Below, piece by piece: positions 10,660 through 19,725 of a DNA stretch of 64,000 nt (within the stretch, counting starts at the first letter, position 1; every line of letters starts with the position of its first letter). Made by a program: the position numbers and the translations under genes. A model generated the notes under the pieces. That model did no database searches and had not been told where the DNA came from. It saw only the letters and a list, made by a program, of their open reading frames with translations. The DNA is from Porphyra umbilicalis. Taxonomy: Eukaryota; Rhodophyta; Bangiophyceae; Bangiales; Bangiaceae. The stretch is from contig KV918775.1 of the NCBI GenBank assembly GCA_002049455.2, forward strand, positions 1 through 64,000. Direction: 5' to 3'.

Positions 10660-11738
10660 CTTTAGGACAAGGTGCTCTCAAAGTGTAGTGATGCACACAT
10701 ATACTTAGATAAAGGGACTTGATCTCCGTTTCAGAGGTGGCAGTCTGCATTCTCTGCGGATTTGCCTTCGTGGAGCTACCTTTGTGCGGCTGGGAGCCGG
10801 GCTGCGGGGCGACAGCCGCGGGCGCGCGCCAACGGGCCCGCCGTGGCCGCGACCTACGGCCGCTGCCGTTGCGGCTGCGGCTGCCGTTGCGGCTGCGGCT
10901 GCCGTTGCGGCTGCGGCTGCCGTTGCGGCTGCGGCTGCCGTTGCGGCTGCGGCTGCCGTTGCGGCTGCGGCTGCCGTTGCGGCTGCGGCTGCCGGTGCGG
11001 CTGCGGCTGCCGGTGCGGCTGCGGCTGCCGGTGCGGCTGCGGCTGCCGGTGCGGCTGCCGCGGCCGCCACCCCAGTGGCGACGCGCGGGTGAGGAGCAGC
11101 CCCCCCGGTGCGTCGCGGCGGCGGCTGGCCCTCGCGCCTCCTCGCGCCGCAGCCGGCCGCCGCCCGCGAAGCCTGCCTGTGGGGGGGGGCCCGCGAGTGG
11201 GGGCCCGCCCGCCGGTGGGTGTTGCGGCACCGACCAGCGCTGCGCCGGCAGTGCCCCGCCGCCATTTGTCGGAGCACACCCAGCGGTAGGGGCTCCGCAC
11301 CCCTCCCCCGCCGCCGCCCCCTGCCCCCCGCCCCGCTCCGCCACGGGTCCCCCACCAGGGCGCCGCTCCGCTGCCCAGGCCACCACGCCCGCGCTAGCCG
11401 GCACCCTCTTTTTCCCAGGCCGCTCCCCCCGGGGTTGACTGCCGCGCGTGGCCGCCGGCCGCCGCGGCTCGCCGTCGCGGTGGGTGGCGAGGCGGGGGGG
11501 GGGGGGGGGCGCCCCGCATTCGTGCGGCCGCCGCCGGTGGGCCTGCGGCCGTCGACCCGGGGGCAGGGTGGGGGCGGCGCTCGGCGGGCGACTGCCGGCG
11601 GCTGGTGGCTGACCGGTGTTATGGGAGCGCGGGGCGGGGGGGGGAGGGCCTGCTCGCGGGATACCGCCACCGCCGCGGAGGGGTACTGCCGCGCGGCCGG
11701 GGGCGGGAAGGCGAGTGTGGCCGCCCCGGTGGGCACTG
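10660..11738. other. Intergenic region with microsatellite-like array
   Basis: No supportable gene. The stretch holds the 18-bp tandem array at about 10860-11064 and GC-rich low-complexity sequence. It is open in most frames of both strands, so the long frames here carry no coding evidence. It leads into the promoter of the FEA1-like gene. Confidence 0.5.
10860..11064. repeat. 18-bp tandem repeat, about 11 copies
   Basis: Head-to-tail units of GGCTGCGGCTGCCGTTGC. The last four or so copies carry GGT instead of GTT, so there are two blocks of sub-variants, consistent with two rounds of expansion. The 18-bp length keeps every frame open on both strands. Confidence 0.95.
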
Positions 11739-11744
11739 TATAAG
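11739..11744 (+). promoter_or_regulatory. TATA box of the FEA1-like gene
   Basis: TATAAG in the context GGGCACTGTATAAGCGC, 158 bp before the ATG at 11897. With initiation about 30 bp downstream this leaves a 5' leader of roughly 125 nt ending in a pyrimidine-rich stretch. It is one of few TATA-like sites in this GC-rich sequence. Confidence 0.5.
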
Positions 11745-11896
11745 CGCTGGCCTGTGGGGCGAACGGGGGGGCACCCTTCCCGGGCGCACCAGCCGGCCGC
11801 CCCGCCTCGCTGCCGGCAGCCCTCCCCACAGACGCGGCGGCTGCCTAAAATTTCCCGCCCCCTGCCCCCCCCCCTCGACCCCCCCCCTCCCCAACC

Positions 11897-13045
11897 ATGG
11901 TGCCTGCCACATGGCTGGCCGCCGGCCTCGTCGCCGCCGCCGCCGCCGCCACCCGCGCGGCGGCAGCGCCCGGGGAGCCGGGCGTGGCGATTGCCGGCTA
12001 TACGCCCGTCACAAACGTGTCGGCCCACGCGCGCATTGACCTGGATGTCAAGGCGATTGAAGAGGCCGGGACGGACTACGCTGCGGCGCGGCAGGTGTAC
12101 ACGGCGGGGGCAAACTCGGCCAAGGACGGCGGCCAGCGCACCCTACAGGGCTTCTCCACCGCGTACGCGGTTGCCGGTCCAGCCCGCGCCGAGCCGCTGG
12201 CAGCCGCCTCCCACGCATTTTGGGGCGACTGGGACTATGCCAATCGCCACGTGCTGGCCGCCCTGGCCGGGAACGACTCTGCCACGTATGGCGACTATGG
12301 CAGCGGGGTGCTTGCCGCAGACGCCGCCGCGCGCACGCAGGTGATTAAAAAGGTGATCAAGTTCTCGCTCATCCCCCAGTACGTGCAGCACGAGCTGGAG
12401 GAGGCCCTCGCCAGCTATACGCTGGGGCAGTACGAGGACGCGGCCATGCACTGGGATGAAGGGTGGGCCTTTTACGCCGGTTCCCTCGAAGGGGGCAACG
12501 GCACGGGCTACTCGGCCTACATCCTGGCGGAGAAGCGGGCGCGGAACTTTAACACGACGGTTGGCGCACAGAGCAGCGTCAATGTGCGCTTCCTCGCCGC
12601 CATGGCCGCGGGCCAGGGGCAGGTGGCGGTCGCCGGGAATGCCGCCGCCCTCCTCCAGACCGTAAAGTGCATCCGTGGCCTGATGGCGGTGCCTCCCATC
12701 CAGGGCTGCCTCCGCTACGCCTACAAGGTGGCTGCCGTGTTGCTCGCCGCCGAGCTCCCTAAGGAGGCGGCCGAGGCGTGGGCGTTTTGCGCTGCCGCCC
12801 TGCCGGGCCTGGCGGCCGTCGACCCGGCGGTGGCAGCGGCGGTGCGGGCAGAGACCTTCCTGTCGGGCAGCAGGCGCGCGGGTTGGCCGGTCGTGCGGGC
12901 GGCGTTTGGGGCGGCCACCCTCAACGCAATGGGCGTCCGGTGCGCCGACGTGGGCACCCTGAACGCCGAGTACCCGGCGTCGGCGCACCCCGTTTGCGAG
13001 GATGGGGTGGTGGCCAATGACAACCAGGGGACTGACTTTTGTTAG
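11897..13045 (+). CDS. Secreted FEA1/H43-like iron-assimilation protein
   Basis: A 382-residue protein with an N-terminal signal peptide (MVPATWLAAGLVAAAAAATR). The mature sequence resembles the algal periplasmic FEA1/H43 family, which is induced by iron starvation or high CO2 in Chlamydomonas and Chlorococcum. Shared features are the N-terminal VTNVSAHARIDLDVKAIEEA, GQRTLQGFSTAYA, FWGDWDYANRHVLAAL, a mid-protein YVQHELEEALA, and AMHWDEGWAFYAGSLEGGNG followed by EKRARNFNTT. FEA proteins bind or concentrate iron at the cell surface. Acidic and His residues in HELEEA and HWDEGWAF are plausible metal ligands, by inference. The C-terminus has extra Cys residues, probably disulphides. No introns. 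The start is well supported: Kozak-like CCAACCATGG with a TATA box upstream. The family call is from memory of the motifs, not a search. Confidence 0.65.
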   Translation: MVPATWLAAGLVAAAAAATRAAAAPGEPGVAIAGYTPVTNVSAHARIDLDVKAIEEAGTDYAAARQVYTAGANSAKDGGQRTLQGFSTAYAVAGPARAEPLAAASHAFWGDWDYANRHVLAALAGNDSATYGDYGSGVLAADAAARTQVIKKVIKFSLIPQYVQHELEEALASYTLGQYEDAAMHWDEGWAFYAGSLEGGNGTGYSAYILAEKRARNFNTTVGAQSSVNVRFLAAMAAGQGQVAVAGNAAALLQTVKCIRGLMAVPPIQGCLRYAYKVAAVLLAAELPKEAAEAWAFCAAALPGLAAVDPAVAAAVRAETFLSGSRRAGWPVVRAAFGAATLNAMGVRCADVGTLNAEYPASAHPVCEDGVVANDNQGTDFC

Positions 13046-13680
13046 CGGCGCTCTGCGCGGGGGCGGGCGACCGCCCGGTAGCGTGGGAGCGGGGGGGGGG
13101 GGGGAGCGGGCACGGGTACAAGATAAACCGCCACGGCCTGCACCTGTAATGGCAAGAGGCGCTCGAGGCAGCCCCTACGCGGGAGCTCCCACGCACTGCG
13201 GGTGCCCCCCCGGCATGCCCCCCCCCCCCCCCCCCTCCAGCCCCCCCCCGCAATGCCACGCCTACACAGTCGCAGTCACAACAAACGGGCTGCCCCTCTG
13301 CCTTCCGCGGAAGCACGGCAGTGCTCCTCCCTCCCTGGCAAGCAGGCGGCGCACAGTCCGCGTCTGGCGCCAATAGCCCACACCAGCGGCCGAGAAATAC
13401 AGTCCCTGAACAACTGTGGCGATTTACGATAGAATCCTCATTCTATGCTGCTCGGCAAAAATCGAGACACACCACGGGGGGATTGCCAAGGTCGAGATCT
13501 TTCGTTTGCAACCACTTTCATCTTGACCCGAAAAGTACTTATCGAACTAGGAAGCATTTAGTAAATGTTCACAATCTGTCGACTTGAGGGACAGGAAAAG
13601 GGGGAATTTTTTTGGACCTCACAGAGAGCTACACGTAGTGCCATCGCTTCAGCGAGTTGGGGGTGGATGCGGCAGGGAGG
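13046..13680. other. Intergenic, with an AT-richer island
   Basis: No gene seen. GC drops sharply from about 13380. A short segment around 13406-13441 (containing ACGATAGAATCCTCATT) recurs inverted near 31585-31620, suggesting a remnant of a dispersed repeat. Confidence 0.5.
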
Positions 13681-13712
13681 ACATAACTTGGCACACACAA
13701 AGGAGATGCCAT
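13681..13712. repeat. Short terminal repeat B of YR retroelement, outer copy
   Basis: A 32-bp copy that reads ACATAACTTGGCACACACAA at its start. It matches 14059-14090 with two differences and would mark the 3' terminus of the element. Confidence 0.7.
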
Positions 13713-13888
13713 AGACGAGTATTGTTTTGGATTACAGCGGAAAGAGTGACGACCCCGAGTGGATCGCCAATCTGTCCGCCGAAGACAAAGTCAAAGGGAG
13801 GTTGACCATTGCACCCCGTGTGCGTTCTGGCAGGCACGAGGTGCCGACAGGAGCCAGCGGCTGGGAAGGTGGGTGGGCCGCGCGAGGG

Positions 13889-14061
13889 AAGTTGACCGTT
13901 GGCGGCGCTGAACAGCCCCGCCGTCGGCGGCGGCCTCCCTCATGACAGCGGGCCCGATCCGGCGCTTCCACCGGAAGTCACCAGATCCCCAACCTATCCG
14001 GTCCTACAATCTGGCCCGCTCCCCTCACTAATCGCTTCGTTACACACAACATATGCAAACA
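13889..14061. repeat. Direct repeat A of YR retroelement, 3' copy
   Basis: A 173-bp sequence matching 18996-19168 at a constant offset, with about two differences. It begins near GTTGACCGTTGGCGGCG and ends TATGCAAACA. The short repeat B copy follows directly. Confidence 0.9.
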
Positions 14062-14130
14062 TAACTTCGCACACACAAAGGGGATGCCATCAGATGGAGA
14101 ACGGCCGCGACGGCCAAGACGCGCGCGCGG

Positions 14131-15110
14131 CTACGGGACGTAGCGGCCGCACAGCCTCCAGGCCTCGGTTGAGCGTGGCGCCAAGAGGTCAATGTAGTGC
14201 GCCAACGCCGTGCGCGGGTCATTGCCGTTGTGCCCCAGCATCTGCGCGACGGCCGGCGGCGAGAGGCTGCAAAGGTGGAGGGCCGTGGCCCCCCCGCCGC
14301 GGGTGGAATAGCTACACCACTTCACCCCCGGCGGGGGGGAAAGGTCGAGCCGCCGGAGTTCGGCGAGCAGCCAAGCCGTAACGTCATCGGCAGTCGGCGT
14401 CCGGGTGGCGCCCGGCGGTGCAAACAACAGGCGGGAAGGGGGCGCGCGCCGCGCGTCCAGGTCCGCGAGCAAGCGACGCAAGACCAAGAGAGGTAGGTCG
14501 GGGAGGGCGTCGAGGGAAGGAGGCACGTTAAAATCTAGCCGGGACAGACGCGTGCGCCGCTCGGCGCCCTTGTACAGGCGCACATGCACATGAAGACCGC
14601 CAGCGGCGGTGAAGGTGACGTCACCGCGCTCCAAACCAAGAACCTCCGCCATGCGGCGGGCAACGAGAAAGCCCGCCACGAGGGCCGCCCACCGCACGCG
14701 CCAGCCAAAGTCAGGCTCGCCGTAGGCCAGCTCCACGATGCGCCACATGACGGGTGCGGACAACGGCCGCCGCGCGAGCGGCAGGGCGCCGACGGAGCGG
14801 ACGTGCAGGAGAGCAAAGCCGTCCCGGGCGGAGTGGATGAGCCGGCCGACGGCGGGACGGGGGAGGCCGACGTCGACATGCCGGGTGTTGATCGGGGAGA
14901 GGTAGTTTTGCAGACTAGCCGGGGAGATGCGGCCACCGCGGTGGAGGGTGCCCAGGTAGCAGACGACGGTGGCGGGCGCGGAAGGGAGCGCGGAGCAGCC
15001 CTGGGTGGCACAGTAGGCGGAAAACCGGCGCCAGTGGCGGTGGTAGCCGGCGGCCGTCGAGTCGGCAAGCGCGTTGGTCAGCATCCGGGCCGCCTCGTCG
15101 GCGCCGTCTA
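14131..15110 (-). CDS. Tyrosine recombinase of the YR retroelement
   Basis: C-terminal part of the retroelement coding region. It shows an N-terminal SAM-like segment (STAAGYHRHWRRFSAYC), then a phage-integrase-type catalytic domain with an Arg-containing VARRMAEVLGLERGDVTF region, a YSTRGGGATAL box, MLGHNG and a terminal tyrosine region (TALAHYIDLL). The enzyme integrates the circular DNA copy without target duplication. The open frame extends further 5' and overlaps the RNase H frame. Confidence 0.75.
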
Positions 15111-16535
15111 ACCCGTCAAATCCGTCCACGGCCGCGGCGTGGGCGTGGGGGCGCCACTCCAACGCGGCCACGGACGACCACCCGCGCGGTACAACAGGGC
15201 GACCGTCCGCCAGAGTGGCGGGTGCGCGGGCAAAGTCGAGCCGCCGCGCGTGTAAAGCGCGGCGGAGGCGGGGAGGAAGACCGCCATGTTGGCCCGGTGG
15301 AGGGTCTCCGCCCACCATACTTGGGCGGGCCACGCCGGCAAAACCACGACCGCGGAGGCCCGGTCCCGCACGATCTTGCGGATGACGAGCGCCGCCTGGG
15401 AGAAGGGGGGGCTCACGTAGTTGATGATGGGCCCCCCCCAGTCTTGCGCCCAACCATCTACGGCGGCCGAGCGGGGGTGGTGCACCAGCGAGTTGAAAAC
15501 AGGCAGCATCGAGGTCGACGCCGTCGCGAACCGGTCCACGCCGCAAGGCCCCCACGCGGCGTTGAGGGTCTGGAAGACCAACCGGTTGAGGCGCCAATCC
15601 GTCGAATCCTGGTCCCGAGAAAGTTTGTCCGCCCAAATATTCTCCGCCGTGGGGAGCCAGGACGCCTCCAGCCGGCACCCCAGGCGGCGCAAAAGGGCCA
15701 AGAGCGGACGGAGCTCGGCCATCAGTGCCGGGCTCCGAGAGGACATGGCGTTGAGCACCGCCACGACCACCATGTCGTCGCATCGGACCCGACTCAGCCC
15801 CCCCCGCGCGACCGCCGCCGGGAAGGACTCGACGGCCAGGCGGACCGCCACGAGTTCTTTGAGGTTGATCGGGTCGAGCGCGCGCTCCGGGCCAAAGAGG
15901 CCACGGGCAGGCAGGCGGCGGTCGCAAACGGCGCCCCACCCCGTCAGGGACGCGTCCGTCGTCAACTCCACGGTGACCGTCTCCTGCCAGAGGAGGCGAC
16001 CGATGCGCCCCGGCATCGTCAGCGTTGACCACCAGTGCAAATCTGCGCGGCTGCCTTCGGTCAGCGGGAGTCGGAGCCCGAAGCCGCCCCCGACGTGGTG
16101 TCGTACAGGCGGCGGAGACGGAAGCGCGCCATCGGGACGGCTAGGGCCGTCGACATGGCGAGGCCACAAAATCGCTGCAAACGGCGATTGCCGACCCAGC
16201 GGCGACGAGACGCCGACTCGGCGAGCAGCGCGCGCGCCGAAAGAAGAACCTTGGTCAAGCGCGTCGGCGGGAGAAGGAGCGTCCGCGCCGAGGTGTCGAT
16301 GAGGTAGCCCAAGGCCGCCAGCCGCCGGGTCCCCGTCACGGCGCCCTTCGTGGGGTGGACCGCAAGACCCAAGAGGGAGAAAAGCGCCAACGCGTCGCAC
16401 CGACCCGCTGTCGCGGACGCCGCTGAGGTCGGCGACTCCCCCGGCGGGCGGCACAAAAAGTCTTCCATGTAGCCAATCAAACAAAAGCCGAGGTGACGCA
16501 ACCGCTGTAGGATCGGGCGGCAAAGCTTGGTCCAC
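15108..16535 (-). CDS. RNase H region of the YR retroelement
   Basis: Frame containing an RNase H-like domain (VELTTDASLTGWGAVCDRRL, INLKELVAVRLAVESF, RCDDMVVVAVLNAMSS, ENIWADKLSRDQDSTD) of the kind joined to DIRS-order reverse transcriptases, followed by a conserved downstream segment (GVDRFATASTSMLPVFNSLV). It degrades the RNA strand during reverse transcription. It overlaps the RT frame upstream and the recombinase frame downstream. Confidence 0.7.
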   Translation of the reverse strand: MDQALPPDPTAVASPRLLFDWLHGRLFVPPAGGVADLSGVRDSGSVRRVGAFLPLGSCGPPHEGRRDGDPAAGGLGLPHRHLGADAPSPADALDQGSSFGARAARRVGVSSPLGRQSPFAAILWPRHVDGPSRPDGALPSPPPVRHHVGGGFGLRLPLTEGSRADLHWWSTLTMPGRIGRLLWQETVTVELTTDASLTGWGAVCDRRLPARGLFGPERALDPINLKELVAVRLAVESFPAAVARGGLSRVRCDDMVVVAVLNAMSSRSPALMAELRPLLALLRRLGCRLEASWLPTAENIWADKLSRDQDSTDWRLNRLVFQTLNAAWGPCGVDRFATASTSMLPVFNSLVHHPRSAAVDGWAQDWGGPIINYVSPPFSQAALVIRKIVRDRASAVVVLPAWPAQVWWAETLHRANMAVFLPASAALYTRGGSTLPAHPPLWRTVALLYRAGGRPWPRWSGAPTPTPRPWTDLTG

Positions 16536-17281
16536 GCCCAGGGAGCCAGCTGGAGCCCCAAAGGCAACGTGAGAGGCTCGTAGAAGCGCTGCCCCACCCG
16601 GAAGACGAGGCGGGGACAGTCGTGTGGCTGGAGGGAGAGGTGGTGAAAGGCGTGTTTCATGTCCCAGCTGACCATGCAGTCGTCGGGGTGCAGCTGGGAC
16701 AGGAATAACGCTAGGCTCTCGTACGAAAACAGCTTGTCGTGCAGAAAACTGTTGGCGTACTTAAGGTCGATCACCAGGCGGGGCTTGCGGTGTCGGTCCG
16801 CCACAAAGGCCGGACTCGCCCACGGAGCAGTCGCGGCCTCCCGACGAGACAGCCGCCGAGCAAACCCCGCCGCACACCAGCGCTGGGCCTCCTGCACGGC
16901 CCAGGTCTGCCACACGTCGGTCAATGGGTATGGCGCGGCGCGGTGCGGCGGGGGCGCCGACCGCCACGGCAACGGCACGCCGTCGCGGATCGCCCGGAGC
17001 ACCCAGGGCGGCGCCCCCATCTTGATCCACTCGGGGAGTGCCGCCCGCAGGCGGGCGTGAAGAGCCGGCGTACCCGCCAGATGGCTCAGCTGGGGAGATG
17101 GCAGGGGAGACATTTCCGGATGGCGGGAGTGGGGAACGACGCACTGGGCCAGGACGGCGAGCCGCCGCCCGGAAGACCGCGGCCGACCGAGTGGCAGCCG
17201 GACGGGCGGCGAGAGGTTGCGGGCCAGGTGCCGTGGGGGAGGCAGACCTGGATCCGCTGGAAACCGACGGAGGGTCCCCAT
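16061..17281 (-). CDS. Reverse transcriptase of the YR retroelement
   Basis: Frame with reverse-transcriptase fingers and palm features: SPAFVADRHRKPRLVIDLKY, VSWDMKHAFHHLSLQ, YEPLTLPLGLQLAPWAWTKL and the catalytic-box region LIGYMEDFL. The motif spacing fits DIRS-order and Ty3-like enzymes. It copies element RNA into DNA. Confidence 0.8.
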   Translation of the reverse strand: MGTLRRFPADPGLPPPRHLARNLSPPVRLPLGRPRSSGRRLAVLAQCVVPHSRHPEMSPLPSPQLSHLAGTPALHARLRAALPEWIKMGAPPWVLRAIRDGVPLPWRSAPPPHRAAPYPLTDVWQTWAVQEAQRWCAAGFARRLSRREAATAPWASPAFVADRHRKPRLVIDLKYANSFLHDKLFSYESLALFLSQLHPDDCMVSWDMKHAFHHLSLQPHDCPRLVFRVGQRFYEPLTLPLGLQLAPWAWTKLCRPILQRLRHLGFCLIGYMEDFLCRPPGESPTSAASATAGRCDALALFSLLGLAVHPTKGAVTGTRRLAALGYLIDTSARTLLLPPTRLTKVLLSARALLAESASRRRWVGNRRLQRFCGLAMSTALAVPMARFRLRRLYDTTSGAASGSDSR

Positions 17282-17343
17282 ATGACTGGATGGGGGTGGA
17301 AGGAGGCGGCGTCCGGTCGGGCACCGCCAGCCGAAAATCCGCG

Positions 17344-18822
17344 TTAGCGACCGCGGCCGCGTCCGCGGCCACGATCGCTCCCGTGGTCGGGGTCACCCCC
17401 GCCATCGTCCCGGTAGCGCTTGCCCCGCCGCCCCCGAGGGTAGCCATGGCCGCGCCCTCGGCCCGAGTCGGAAGCCGGCCCGTCGCCGCTCCCCCCGCGG
17501 GAGGCCCGGTTGGCCCGGTTGGCCTCGTCGCGGGCGATCGTTGTCGCTTGCGCGATGGCAGCCGCCTGGTGGTACTGGGCGGTGGCCACCCCACCCATCC
17601 CCGTGTCGCGGGGGGAGAGGATGGCCCGGGCGAGGTCGAGGGCAAATTGAGGGCGTTGCCGCATGAGGGCGAGCACCTCAAATCGGGTGGTAGCGAACAC
17701 CCAGGATTGGAACACACAGGTTCGCAAGCCCGCAACGGCGGAGGCGGCATCGGCCGGGGCCAGGCGCTGCTCGCGGATGGCGGTCTCGAGCTCGACCAGC
17801 CCGTTGTTGGCGTTCCCCAGCCACGCTGCCAGCTGGTAGAGGATGACAGCCTCCTGGGCGTTGCGGGCACCGCCGCCGTTCGTGTTTTCCGATCCGACAA
17901 AGTGGTCGGAAAAGTTGGTGGTCGTGGGACGGAAGGGGGAGGGGTAGTACCCGTAAGATCCGCTGAGGTTGGGGGCGGGGGCGTCGTACCCCTCGCAGCG
18001 GGGGCGGCGGTGGTAAACCCGCGCCGCCTCGCGCTGGGAAAACCGGTCGCGAACGGTGTGGTAGGAGGAGGAGATAGGCGCGAGGAATGGCAGGGGGGCG
18101 TCGTCACCGCCGTCGCCGCCCAGGCCCCAACCGCTGTTGTCCCAGCCCGCCAGCGGGGCGGCGGCAAAGCCCCCGCCGCCGCCGCCGCCCCCACCGAAGG
18201 GCGCCCCCGCTTGCCCAGGAGGTGTTGGGAAGCCCCCCCACCCCGACGGCCGTTGCCAGCCCCCATGGGAGGCCGGGAGCGGTGGCACGGGAGGAGGAAG
18301 GAGCGACGGAGGCGGTGCCTGGGCGCGAAAACCAAACGGAGGAGGGAGCCCCGCCGGAAGCGCAGGAGGCGGGGGCGGGGGAGGGTGTTGGTGCGCGTCC
18401 CACGCCGCGGGGTCAGGGTCAATGTTCCCGTCCGGGGGAGGAGGAGTGGCCAGCGAGGGGGGAGGTGGGGATGGGGGGGCAGTGCGGAGGGGGCGAGCGT
18501 TGGCGGCCTCGCCAGCGGGAGGGGCCCCGCCAGGGTGGAGGGGCGCGATCTCGCCGTCCGCTTCCTCCTCGGCGTCCAGAGGCCCCAACCCCGCCGATCC
18601 CCCGGCGGCCGCTGCCGCGGCGGCCCGAGTCTCGGCTTGTGCCACGAGGGCGGCCGCCGCGGCGGCCGCCGCCCGCAACCGGGTGAGAACGGCGGCACTC
18701 CGCAACTGACGCACGGGGGGCGTCCTCACGCCAGTACGCGCCGGTGCAGGAGGGACAGATCCGGCCGTTGCCCCCGCCGCAGCGGCAGCAGCGGCCGGGA
18801 GCGCCTCCCGACGCGGCGGCAT
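17344..18822 (-). CDS. Gag-like protein of the YR retroelement
   Basis: A frame of about 490 residues from the ATG at 18822 (MPPRREALPAAA). It is Pro/Gly-rich in the first half, has a more ordered helical region (AVILYQLAAWLGNANNGLVE, FEVLALMRQRPQFALDLARA), and ends in a basic Arg/Gly tail (DRGRGRGRGR) suited to nucleic-acid binding. Position and composition fit the first gene of a YR retroelement. There is no recognisable zinc knuckle. Confidence 0.5.
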   Translation of the reverse strand: MPPRREALPAAAAAAAGATAGSVPPAPARTGVRTPPVRQLRSAAVLTRLRAAAAAAAALVAQAETRAAAAAAAGGSAGLGPLDAEEEADGEIAPLHPGGAPPAGEAANARPLRTAPPSPPPPSLATPPPPDGNIDPDPAAWDAHQHPPPPPPPALPAGLPPPFGFRAQAPPPSLLPPPVPPLPASHGGWQRPSGWGGFPTPPGQAGAPFGGGGGGGGGFAAAPLAGWDNSGWGLGGDGGDDAPLPFLAPISSSYHTVRDRFSQREAARVYHRRPRCEGYDAPAPNLSGSYGYYPSPFRPTTTNFSDHFVGSENTNGGGARNAQEAVILYQLAAWLGNANNGLVELETAIREQRLAPADAASAVAGLRTCVFQSWVFATTRFEVLALMRQRPQFALDLARAILSPRDTGMGGVATAQYHQAAAIAQATTIARDEANRANRASRGGSGDGPASDSGRGRGHGYPRGRRGKRYRDDGGGDPDHGSDRGRGRGRGR

Positions 18823-18995
18823 ACCACGTGGAGCCCTGGCAGAGGCTTTCGCCCCCCTGTCAGAACAGGGGAAGAGAGCAAACCACGGGGAGACCCGAGG
18901 GAAATAGAGGATGTGTCGTCTGTCAGACCAAGAGGCCTGGAGCCAAACTCCCGAGCGCGCGGCGAATGAAGACACTCGCCGGTCCCGCGCGGGGG

Positions 18996-19168
18996 AGGTT
19001 GACCGTTGGCGGCGCTGAGCAGCCCCGCCGTCGGCGGCGGCCTCCCTCATGACAGCGGGCCCGATCCGGCGCTTCCACCGGAAGTCACCAGATCCCCAAC
19101 CTATCCGGTCCTACAATCTGGCCCGCTCCCCTCACTAATCGCTTCGTTACACACAACATATGCAAACA
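18996..19168. repeat. Direct repeat A of YR retroelement, 5' copy
   Basis: A 173-bp terminal copy matching 13889-14061. It ends 11 bp before the left terminal inverted repeat of element A. Confidence 0.9.
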
Positions 19169-19214
19169 GTATCCACGCAGCGCAGTGCACCTTGTTGCTG
19201 GATCCACCACAAGC

Positions 19215-19722
19215 CCGATTCTGATTCAAATTGCTCGTTCAGAACTTGCACGACCCGTCGTAGACGCCTCTGTGGAGCGTTTTTCTCGCGCAAAACAAGT
19301 TTTCAATTGCATACTTTTGCAGTCGAGCATTTTACACCGACTTTCTGGATGCATCAGGAGCGTCTCTGGAAGCGCCTCCGATGGTGTACAGGGCCATAGT
19401 GTGAATGCCCGCATGCAGACGTATGCAAATGCAAAATGCACATCATGCGCGTGCGAGCTCTTCGTTTCTCTTAACGAGGTGTTTCTGCGGTTTCTGCGCG
19501 CTTGCATTAGGACACCTTTGTCGAGGCGCGTGTATGAAGTCGAGCACGGGTGTCGAGGTGCTGCACGAGTACCGGGTTCTCACACTTAGCTCCCCCTTCT
19601 CTGCGACTTGACGGTATTTATTGCCAGCCACCGGACCGGAACCTGTTCCTCCGTGAACGGCGAAAGGAAATGGTCTCGGTATTGTGAACTCACTTCCCAC
19701 CAAGTTCTGTGACAATTGTTAA
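19215..19722. repeat. 508-bp direct duplication, left copy
   Basis: Identical to 29617-30124 at a constant offset of 10402 with no indels and one mismatch (CCTCCGTGAACGG versus CCTCCGAGAACGG). It is part of element A and ends exactly where the Harbinger terminus begins. Confidence 0.97.
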
Positions 19723-19725
19723 GAG

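Larger units (their letters stand above)
13681..19168 (-). mobile_element. Tyrosine-recombinase retrotransposon fossil (DIRS/PAT/Ngaro-like)
   Basis: An element read right to left with, in order, a Gag-like frame, reverse transcriptase, RNase H and a tyrosine recombinase, in overlapping frames as is usual for this order. YR retroelements integrate with a recombinase instead of a DDE integrase. A 173-bp sequence occurs directly repeated at both ends (13889-14061 and 18996-19168), and a 32-bp sequence occurs at 14059-14090 and 13681-13712. This is close to the split direct repeats (A1-genes-B1-A2-B2) of PAT/Ngaro elements, although about 175 bp separate the last A and B copies. The terminal copies differ at only a couple of positions, so the insertion is young. 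The element looks nearly whole. Confidence 0.8.

Noticed and set aside
13889-19168. Terminal direct repeats taken as LTRs
   Set aside because: The internal genes include a tyrosine recombinase and no DDE integrase or aspartic protease was found, and the second short repeat favours a YR-type element.
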